A stretch of 64,000 bases of DNA from NORP309 sp964352735 (lineage in GTDB: Bacteria > Pseudomonadota > Gammaproteobacteria > Xanthomonadales > Marinicellaceae). Shown one piece after another: positions 28,201 through 40,200 of the stretch. The position numbers were made by a program, and so were the translations under genes. How positions within the stretch are numbered: position 1 is the first letter of the stretch; each line of letters begins with the position of its first letter. The stretch lies in NCBI GenBank assembly GCA_964352735.1, contig CAYGTC010000003.1, forward strand, positions 122,377 through 186,376, in the 5' to 3' direction. The notes under the pieces are model-generated. The model saw only the letters and a program-made list of their open reading frames with translations, had not been told where the DNA came from and did not search any database.

Positions 28201-31200
28201 GAATTAATTAATATGTGGTCAGGGCTATTGGGGCTTGATCTGAAAATGATCAATATTAATAGTGATTTCTTTGAATTGGGTGGTCATTCACTTTCAGCCA
28301 TGAAAATGGTTGCAATTGTCGAACTGGCTTTTAAATGTATTTTAACTGTAAAACATGTGTTTGAGTATCCAATACTCAAAGATTTAGCCATTGTTATTGA
28401 TCAACTAGAAAAATCCAATGACAGTCTCATTCCTAAACATACGTTCAAAGCACGCATTCCATTGTCTTTTGCGCAACAAAGATTATGGTTTGTTGATCAA
28501 TTGGAAGGAGCGTCTGCTGAATATAACATTACAAGTGCAGTGCAAATTTCGGGGGTGATTGATTTATCATTACTTGAACGTTCAATAAATACCATTGTAC
28601 AAAGGCATGAAATATTAAGAACTACTTACCATTCTAGTGATGAAGGTGCGTATCAAGTGATTAATGATGATTCTCAATTTTCATTAAAAATCATTGATAA
28701 ATTTAATGATCATAATGCATTAACACGATACATTTATGAAGAAGGGAAGAAAAGCTTTTCTCTGGCATCAGATTTGATGATGAGAGCGACATTATTTACT
28801 TTGACGGAAAATAGCTCTGTCTTGGTAATGACAGTACATCACATTGCATTTGATGAGTGGTCGCTTAATATATTAATTAAAGAAATTTCTTCTGCATATC
28901 ATAGCCTCCTTAACAACAAACCGATACAAAATATTGAGTTACCGATTCAATATGCAGATTTTGCTGTGTGGCAAAGGCAGCAGCTTAGCCATGATAACTT
29001 GGCTCAGTTACTGAACTATTGGAAAAATGCTTTAACAGATATTCCAGAGCTTCACAGTTTACCATTAGATAAAAAACGCCCAGAGAAGCAAAATTTTGAC
29101 GGAGAACTCTTCGTTCAAAGCATAGATTCTTCAATTGTTGATGAGCTAATGAAAATTAGTCATCAGCAACAAACTACCATGTTTATGACGGTACAAACGA
29201 TATTGGCATTACTTTTGGCGCGTTTTAGTAATACCAATGATGTCGTCATGGGTACTCCTTTGGCAGGAAGAACTAAGGCTCAAGTTAATGAATTAATTGG
29301 TTTTTTTATTAATAGTGTGGTTTTAAGAACAACCATTGACTATACCGTTACTTTTGCTGAATTGTTACAACAATCCAAGAAATATATTCTTGATGCATTT
29401 AAACATCAGGATTTGCCATTTGAACTGTTGGTTGATGAGTTAAAGCCAGCTCGTGACTTATCTTTCAATCCCATTTATCAAATCAGCTTTAGCTATCATA
29501 ATATTGATATTGAGCCATTGGAAATGGGGGATCTTCAATTTAAACCGATTTCAAACAATATTTCTCAAGTAAAATATGATTTGGAAATTCATGCCAGAAT
29601 GGTCAATAAATCGTTAGAGATCACATGGATTTATGCAAAAAGCTTATTTGAAGAAGAAACCATTGAGAACCTTGCACAAAGTTTAGAAGGGTTGATGAGG
29701 TCAATAATTGCTGAACCAGCTCAAACAGTTGGGAAACATAAATACTTAAATAGTTGCATTGAAAAACAATTATTGGAAAATTCTAATCAGTTAACTGTTA
29801 AAACAGAAGATTATAAAACAATACATGAATTGTTTGAGGCTCAGGTTGAGTTGACCCCAGAAAAAGTAGCTGTTAATTGTGATGGCGAAACACTGACTTA
29901 TGATGAATTAAATAAACAAGCCAATAAACTGGCCCATTTTTTGATCTCTCAGGGTATAAAAAACAATGATTTGATAGCTATTTGTGCTGAACGTTCTGTT
30001 GAATTTGTCATAGCCATATATGCAGTACTCAAAGCAGGTGGAGGGTATTTGCCTATTGATGTAAATCTACCCGAACAAAGAGTAGATCAAATGTTGAGTG
30101 ACTCCTGTGTCAAAGTTGTCATATTGCAAATGGATTATTTTTCCAGTTTTTCATTCGATGGAAAAAAAACCATACCAATAGATCAGAATATGCGTTCTGT
30201 ACTCACCAAACAACACTCAAACCTTAACCCGCAAATTGTAAAAAGTGATAGCGCTCAGCATTTAGCATATGTGATTTATAGTTCTGGATCTACTGGGACT
30301 CCTAAAGGTATTGAAATTAGCCACTCTGCGCTGATTGCATCAATTCTGTCAAGGCATAATTATTATAAGCAGCCAATGGAGGGTTTAATGTCAGTTTCAT
30401 CAGTTTCATTTGATGCTTCTGTCATTGGTTTTTTCTGGCCCTTAATGTGTGGCAGCTGTTTATACATGCTAGACTCTTTCAGTAGTAAAGACCCAAATGC
30501 CATTCTTGATTGTATTGAAGAAAACAACATCAGCCACTTGGTGGTTACTTCGCAAGTTTATAAAAATTACTTACTTTTATGTGAGAATAAAGAATATTCA
30601 GGACCTCTTAGGGTGGTTATCTCTGGAGGGGAAGCATTAGAACCTAAAACCCATGTATTACATACAAAGCTACTATGGAGCAATGAAGCAGAACTTTATA
30701 ATGAATACGGTCCAACTGAAGCCACTATTTGGAGTTCGGTCTATCGATGTGAAAATGATGTTTATCATTCTATTCCCATAGGCCATTCCCCAGGTCATTG
30801 CCAGCTTTTAGTTTTATCTGAGTTTATGCAGTTATTGCCATTTGGGGTTATTGGAGAACTTTATATCAGCGGTCAAACTCTGGCTCGTGGTTATCGAAAT
30901 CACTCCGCTCTCACGTCTGAAAAATTCATTGAACATGAGAGGTTTGGTCGTATATATAGAACTGGAGATTTAGTTAGACAGACTAAAGATGGCAATATAC
31001 ATTTTATGGGTCGAATCGATAACCAAGTGAAAATAAGGGGCTATAGAATTGAGCTGGAAGAGATCGAAAACTGTTTGTATAGTTGTGCTGAAATTAGTTC
31101 AGCCAAAGTCATTGTTGATCAGGATAATGGGAATGAGAAATTAGTTGCATATGTCATCAAAAACAATGATGTTTCAAATGAAGATTCGAATGACTTTACA

Positions 31201-34200
31201 TTAATAAAGTCAGTCAAAGCTACTTTAACAAAATCCTTACCAGATTATATGGTACCCAGCAGTATTATGATTATTGACCATTTCCATTTAACTGATAATG
31301 GAAAAGTTGACTTTTCAAAACTACCAAAACCTGAATACCTCAGTCATAACTCTTATGAAGCCCCACAAAGTGCTATCGAAATTCAACTTGTTGAATTGTG
31401 GCAAACTTTACTCAAACAAGACGAAATTGGCATCAATGATAATTTCTTTGAAATTGGAGGAGATTCAATTTTATCTATTCAATTAGTATCCAGAGCGAAT
31501 AAGGCGGGCATAGGAATTACCACAAAGCAACTATTTAAATGCCAGAATATTGCGGAGCTTGCTAAGGTTGCTCAATTAGAACCTCTGAATCAGAGTGACG
31601 CTGAAATTGCTTCAGGACAGATAACGCTTTTACCAATTCAGCGTTTATTTTTAGAGGAAAAAACCGACGATCAAAATCACTTCAATCAATCACTGTTATT
31701 ACATTGTCCAGAAAATTTAACACATGATTATTTAATATCCATTCTTTCGGCACTGTATGATCATCATGACTCTTTGCGCTTAATTTTTGATTGTGTAGAT
31801 GGGCAATGGCATGCTTTTTATCGTGAGCTAACGGATGTTAATATTAATGATGCTTGTATTGAGGAAAATATAGTATCAGAGGATCAAAAAAAATATATAG
31901 AATCACGTTGCCAATATTGGCAGCAACAATTTGATATATCTACAGGACCATTATTTAAAGCAGTATTGATGAGATCTCAAGATAAAAAAGTCAATCGACT
32001 TTTTCTTGTTGCACACCATCTGGTGGTGGATGGCGTTTCATGGAGAATTTTGCTTACTGATTTACAAAAATGTTATGAACAAATTCAGTCAGGACAGCCC
32101 ATTAATTTGGGTTCAAAAACAGCTTCTGTGAAAACATGGGGCAATAAGCTCAGTGAATATATTAAATCTAAAGATTTTGAAAAAGAACGTTTATATTGGG
32201 AGAATCACACTTCAGAGTTACCAATGAAATTACCGATAAATCAAAAAAGTATTTCTATGGCAACGCAGTCGAGCACTCAGTACGCATCGATTCAACTTTC
32301 TGAGGTCAAAACCACAACTTTATTACAACAATGCAATCAAGCCTATCACACTACAATAAATGAATTACTTTTAGCAGCAGTTTTTCAATCATTCAATCAA
32401 TGGACCGATAGTGAATATGTATCGATATATCTTGAGTCTCATGGCCGAGAAGCAGAGTTTTGTGATGTTGACCTGACTCAGACAGTAGGGTGGTTTACTA
32501 GTATTTTTCCATTGCAACTGTCATGTAATGACACTCAATTAACAAACGTAATTGCCAGTATCAAAGATCAATATCGACGTATACCCAATAATGGGCTAGG
32601 GTATGGCGTTATGCGTTATTTAGATAACTCCGATTTTGAAAAGAATAAAAAGCATTATTCACAAGTAGAATTTAATTATTTGGGTCAATTTGATCAGACC
32701 ATCAATGAGCAAAGTCAGTTTAAAGTTGCTGGTGAATCAGCTGGCCAAGCCATCAGTGAGCATAATTTACGTCATACTTTAATTGGCCTTACAGGGATGG
32801 TTTCAAATGGCAGGTTAAGATTTGATGTAGATTATAGCGAATTAAATTTTAAAGCAGAAGTGATTGATCAGTTTGCAGGACTCTTGCTGAATAATTTAGA
32901 GGTCATCATTGATCATTGTTCAAGGGTTGAGAAATCTTACTATACACCCAGTGATTTTTCGCTTGCACAAGTTAATTGGTCAGATTTACAGAAATGGCAA
33001 GATGACTATCCTAATTTTTCTGAGTTATATCCTGCCACACCGATGCAAGCAGGAATGGTATTTCAGTCAATGTTGAACTCATCAGCTTATGTGACTCAAA
33101 CTTATCCATTGATTTCAGGGGTCATTCACACAGAAGCTTTTAAACAAGCTTGGCAATTTGCCATAGATCAGTATGATGTATATCGCACTTGTTTTGTGGG
33201 TATGGAGAATGTTTTGCACCAATTGGTTCAGGATAAAGTTGAATTGCCTTGGTATTATTATGATTGGAGTGATCTTACTGAAACTGAGCAAGATAAAAAT
33301 TTTTCAAAATATCTGAAAAATGATAAGCACAAAGGTTTTGATTTATCTCATGCACCATTAATTAGGGTTGCACTCTTTAAATTGTCTGATCAGAGTCACA
33401 GACTACTTTGGACACATCACCATTCACTGACTGATGGTTGGTGTTTGCCCATTATCTACAATGACGTCTTACACGCATATCGTGCTCTTGTAAATGGTGA
33501 GTCGATAGCCATACAAACTAAACCCAGTTATAAAAATTATATTCGTTGGTTGCAGGATCAACATACCGAATCCGCAATAGATTTTTGGCAGGAAAAATTG
33601 GAAGATATTTCATCACCAACGCCATTGATGTGTCTAGAAAAAAACAATAAAGTAGCTGGTGTACATCAGGTGTTGGACTTTAGACTTGATAAGGACCAAA
33701 CCAATGAAATTAATAATATAGCGAGATCATTAAAGGTCACAGTAAATACTATTGTTCAATATTGTTGGGCCTTCTTACTTCATCGATACAGTGGTGAAAA
33801 CACAATTGTATTTGGTGCAACTATATCAGGTCGTCCAGCAGAAGTTTCCGGCATTGAGGAAATGGTAGGTCTATTCATTAATAGCATTCCTGTAGTTGTC
33901 GATTTCTCGCAACAAACGGAGACAGAAAAAGCACTGCAAGGTTTACATAAAGAGTTTCAGGAGAGTTGTCACTTTGGCTATTTGCCACTTGTTGATATTC
34001 AACGTCAATCAAACATCAATAGCGGTCATTTATTTGAGAGTTTACTGGTTTTTGAAAATTACCCAGTATCAGAATCTATGGAGAAAGCTTCTGAAGTAGA
34101 TGATTTATTAATAGTTGACTTTGAAAATGATGAGCAAACAGAATATGGTTTAACGCTTTTGGCATCTTGTGCAAAATTTTTAGCATTAAGATTAAGCTAT

Positions 34201-37200
34201 CAAAGTGATCAGTTCAGTGAAAAATCGATCAGCAAAATTGCCGATCATTTGAAACAGATTTTATTGTCATTAAAAAATTCAATTGCTCATAAAGTAAGTC
34301 CTAGTATGTTGACAGACTATGAATCTAACCAGTTAAATTTGATTAATGACACAAACCTCCCTTATATTAGTGATGCTTGCATTCATGAACTTGTTTTAAA
34401 ACAAGCAAAAAGCCAACCACATTTAATAGCTTGTGTTTGTGCAGGCATAGCATACGATTATCAGACACTGGCATTAAAAACGCGATCTTTAGCTGCAAAA
34501 TTAGAACAACTTGGTGCAAAACCTAATACGTTAATAGCCATTAATATAGAAAAAAGCTTTGATCAATTAGTCGCAATGTTAGCAGTCATGAGTTCAGGAA
34601 GTGCATATTTACCCTTAAATACAGATTGGCCAAAGGCACATAAATTAAAAGTCATCAAAAATGGTAAATGCTCTTTATTGGTTGGTAATGATCAAGAATC
34701 CGAACATTTGGCGCAAGATTTAGACATTATATGTCAGTCAACTGATTGTGAAGAAAACAATGAGTATGAGTTTAATAAAAACGTATCGCCGACTGATTTA
34801 GCTTATGTGATATTTACCTCTGGCTCTACAGGAGAACCTAAAGGCGTCATGATCAGTCATCAAAATGCTATCAATACTATGGAACACATTAATAAGCGTT
34901 TTAGCATATCAAAAAAAGATTGTGTATTTGCCATATCATCAATTGCATTTGATTTATCTGTATATGATTATTTTGGTCCACTAATGGTAGGGGCTTCGGT
35001 GTGTATTCCAACTGAAGATGAAGTCACTGATCCATCTTCTTGGTGTAGGTTAGTTAAAACTCATCAAGTGACTTTGTGGGATTCAGTCCCACAACTGATG
35101 CAATTAGCCGTTGAATATGCTGAATTGGTGGAGGATTTTGATTCTTTATCTTCTATCAATTCAGTAATGATGAGTGGTGACTGGATTCCTTTATCTTTAC
35201 CTGAAAGGATACGCGCTGTGTGTCCTCATGCCAGCATCAATAGCTTAGGAGGAGCTACGGAAGGTTCAATTTGGTCAATTATATATCCTATAAAAGAAAT
35301 TAAAGCAGATTGGCGCAGTATTCCATATGGTAAGCCATTACCAAATCAAAAATTTTATATTTTAGATCCTCATTTAAATCCTTGCCCATATGGCATCACT
35401 GGTGAATTGTTTATTGGAGGTGTTGGTGTTGCCCAAGGTTACTGGGGTAATGAAGAACTCACTAATTACAGGTTTCCTAATGACCCAATAACTGGCGAAC
35501 GTTTGTATCGCACAGGTGATATGGGTAGATTTTTGGAAGATGGCAACATAGAATTTATGGGCCGCCAAGATGATCAAGTGAAAATCAGAGGCTATCGTGT
35601 TGAACTCAGTGAAATTGAATATTACCTAAATACTGATCCTGAATTAACCGATGCTGTTGTACTTGTTAGAGACTTTGATAAAGACTCTCTACTGGTTGCT
35701 TATGTACAAACAGATATGAATGTTGAACAGCATGATAAATTAATTAAAAGGTTACAAGAACTTTTATCTGCTTCTCTACCAGCATATATGATGCCTTCAG
35801 CTTTTGTCGCTTTGAAGCAAATGCCGTTAACAACAAATGGTAAATTAGATAAAAAAGCGTTACCCATGCCAGAATTTAAAGTCGATGAATCCTTTCAGGG
35901 TGCCCATACCCCAGTTGAAAAGCAGCTTGTTGAGATTTGGCAGAGTGTTTTGGGTAGAGAAAAAATTGGTGTGTTAGATAACTTTTTTGAAATTGGTGGA
36001 GACTCAATACTTTCCATTCAAGTGACTTCTAGGGCAAATAGTCAAGGGTTGTATTTTACTACCAGAGAGTTATTTGAATCTCAAACCATTCAAAAATTAA
36101 GTGAATTGGTACAATTTGATAAAAAAGTCATTATTTCACAAGAAGCAAGCCAGGGTAAAAATATATTACTTCCATTTCAGCAGCACTTCTTAAGAAGTAA
36201 TACTACACATAATCAATTTAACCAATCAATTTTATTAAATTTATCATCTCCCATTGACGAAAACGATTTGAAGGGTATGACCAAATTGCTCTATCAAAGA
36301 CATGATGCTCTGAGATTAATCTTTAAGTGCGAAGACAAAGACTGGCAAGCTGAATACCAACCAATAAGTGAGGAATTAATTTCACAAAGTTGTTTGGTCG
36401 AAGATTTGGATGATTATAAAACTGAAATTTCAGCGCGTTGTGAATATTGGCAAAAACATTTTGACATTCATACAGGACCTTTATTGCGTATAGTTATGAT
36501 GCGTTGTACTCAAGAAAATCAATATAGGTTGTTTTTAGTCGCACATCATTTGATTGTAGATGCTGTTTCATGGCGCATTATCCTTTCAGATTTAGAGTTG
36601 ATGAGTCAACAACTTGAAGAAGGTTTAGCCTTAGAATTAGGTTCAAAAACTGTTTCATTGCAGCAATGGGGAACATCAATTAAAGAGTTTAGTCAATCGG
36701 AAGAATTATTGTCAGAACATGAATATTGGACCAACAGCTTATCAAAACCAATTATTCCTCTACCCATAGATTATCAGCAGCAAGATTGTGGATCTGCAAT
36801 GAGTAATAAAAGCATAAATTTTGAAATTAATGCAAATTTGACTCGGAAATTATTACAGAAATCTAATAAAGTATATCATACAACCATTAATGAACTATTG
36901 TTATCAGCTGTTTCAATAGGGATAAAAAAATGGGATCCTAATCAACAGGCCATTAGGCTCATCATAGAAGGACATGGTCGCTCTGATGTCATGGGCGATT
37001 ATGATTTAAGCAATACTGTTGGGTGGTTTACTAATTTTTATCCTCTTGTACTTGATTGTGAAGATAGAAATATCGAGAACATCATATTGAAGACCAAAGA
37101 ACAGTTCAGAGCTGTGCCGAATAGTGGTTTTGGATATGGTTTGCTTAAATATATTTGCCCAGAATCAGAAAGTATAATGAGGATAAAACACCTATCTGAG

Positions 37201-40200
37201 CAACCTGTGCATATGGCCTTTAATTATTTGGGTCAATTAGATCAAGTCTTATCAGAAAAATCAGCATTTTCAATTGCTGCTGAACATGCTGGAAGTGAAA
37301 TGTCAGATGAGATACGGCGACTTTACCCTCTTGAATTAAACAGTATGATTATCAATGAACAAATGCGTTTGTCACTTGGTTTTAGTTCTGAACTATTTGA
37401 TGATAAGCATGTTTCAGAATTAGCTGAAAAAATCAAACAAAGTTTGATTGATGTTATTAATCAATGTGAGAATGCATCCAAAGGAAGCTATAGCCCAAGT
37501 GATTTTCCATTGGCCAATGTTAGTCAAAGTAACATAAATCAATGGCAAGAAAAGTACCCTGTCATACAAAATATTTATCCTGCAACAGCTATGCAGGCAG
37601 GATTATTATTTCATAATTTAATTGATCCATCATCATATGTAACACAGAATTATCCTATTTTTAGTGGAGCTCTTGATATAGAGTTATTTAGGCAGGCTTG
37701 GGTTAAATTAGTAGCTAGGCATGAGATTTATCGTACTGCTTTTGTTGGTGAAATAGATGATCTACAACAGTTATTATTGGCAGAAGTTGAATTGCCATGG
37801 CATACAGAAGATTGGAGTCATTTAAATGAAGATGAACAGGCTAATCGATTTGTTCAATATCGTGAACAAGATCGAATTAAAGGCTTTGATTTCTCTAGCG
37901 CTCCATTGATGCGTGTTGCATTATTCTCTCTTAAAAATGATAGATTTCAAATGTTATTTACACATCACCATTCACTAAGTGATGGTTGGTGTATGCCAAT
38001 TCTTTATAACGATTTAATGGAATATTATTTTTCTTTAGTACAAAACAGAGAAGCCATTTTAGCTAAAGTTACACCTTATGTTAATTATATTGAGTGGCTA
38101 CAAAAGCAACCCCAAGATGAAGCTCAGATCTATTGGCATAATCAATTATCAGATTTTGATTCAGCTACACCATTGATTTATGAATTACCTTTTCAAGATC
38201 ATTACAGTGAATATGTTGAGCATAGTTTGTTAATAGATAAAGTAACCACTGAAAAAATTAGCCGTTTTGCTAAAGAAAACCACACAACTATTAATAATAT
38301 ACTGCAATTCAGTTGGGCCTATTTGCTACATAAACTCTCAGGACAACAACAAGTGGTTTTTGGGGCTACCATAGCAGGAAGGCCTGCTTCACTTGAAGGT
38401 GTTGATCAGATGGTAGGATTATTCATTAATACCATTCCTGTCATAGTGGATTTTTCAAAAAATTGCTCATTTTCACAGCACTTTAAAAACTTGCATACCA
38501 ATTTTCAAGAAAGTTGTGAATATGGATATTTGTCTTTGAATGAAATTCAAAGACAGTCAAGTGTTCAATCAGGAGAGCGGTTGTTTAACAGTATTATTGT
38601 TTTTGAAAATTATCCTATTGAAGGAATGCAAAAAGAAATTAACTCTGTATCAGACATACAAATAGAAAAGTTCAATACTGATGAAAGAACGGATTACGCA
38701 TTAACTATATCTGCTTCTTTTGATAAGGAGTTTGAAATACGTTTAGGTTACCACAAGCCTCTTTGCTCTACTGAAATGATAAAAAGATTGGCCAGTCAGT
38801 TAGAACAGGTATTTATAGAATTGTTGAGGGTAGATTTATCTAAAAATAAAAACTTATCGATACTTCCATGTCAAGAGGTTGAACAAATTAACCAGTGGCA
38901 AGGTGAGCCTATTGATGTACCATCAAATATTTCAATCGCCAATTTTTTTGAGGGTCATGTCAAAAAACAAGAAAATGCCATAGCTGTAACAGACCAGGAT
39001 GAACAGTTCACCTATAAACAGATTGACACTATGGCCAATCAACTGGTTCACTTACTTATTGAGAAAGGAGTATCAACACAATCAGTAGTAGGTTTAATGA
39101 TTCCTCGTGGATATATGATGGTGGTCAGTTTCATAGCAATAGCTAAATTAAAAGCGATCTATGTTCCAATCAATCCATCTTTGCCTGCTGATAGGGTTCA
39201 AAATATATGCGATGCCGCACACATTGAAGTATTCTTAAGTAGTCATACGTTAGAGCAAAAATTAACATTTGTGAATACTGAGTTAATCCAGTTAGATAAC
39301 ATTGATTTAAATGATTACCCTAATGATTATAAATCGCACTTAGCAATTAAAAATGATTGTCATTTATTGGCTTATTATATCTTTACCTCAGGAACTACTG
39401 GAACCCCTAAGGGAGTTAAAATCAGTCAAAAAGCAATTATGGCATCCTACTTGGGCTGGATCGATGCATATCAACTTGACACTAATGAACATTGTCATTT
39501 ACAAATGGCAGAACTTGGTTTTGACGTTTGTATTGGAGATATGGTGAGGTCGATGTGTTCTGGAGGGCATCTGGTGATATGTGACAAAATGACTTTGTTA
39601 GATAATAAAAAATTGTTCGAACTGATCAAAAAACATAAAGTCAGTATTGCCGAATTTGTTCCAGTAACACTGCGACACCTTTTGGCTCACGTAGAAAAAA
39701 TAAATGCTGATTTACATAATTTTAAATACCTGATTGTCGGCTCAGATGTTTGGTATAGCGATGAACATAATAAAGTTCTGAATTATTTATCTGATACGGC
39801 ATTATTGGTGAATAGCTATGGGTTAAGTGAATGTGCTGTAGACAGTTGTTATATAGCAACCACTAAATTCAACAGATTACCCAGTGGTATGGCCATTATT
39901 GGACAACCGATGAAGCAGGCACGATTATATGTATTGGATCCATCATTAAATCAGGTTCCCATTGCCGTTAAGGGTGAGCTCTATATTGCAGGTCCTGGGG
40001 TAGGGGATGGTTATCTTAATTTAAAAAATACTGCCGATCCATTTGTAGATAACCCTTTTGAACCAGGTCAAAAAATGTATAAAACAGGTGATGAGGTGCG
40101 TTGGATGCATGATGGAAACCTTGAGTATTTAGGTCGAAAAGATCAACAAATCAAAATCCGGGGTAATCGTATTGAACTCGCAGAAATTGAATCACAAATT

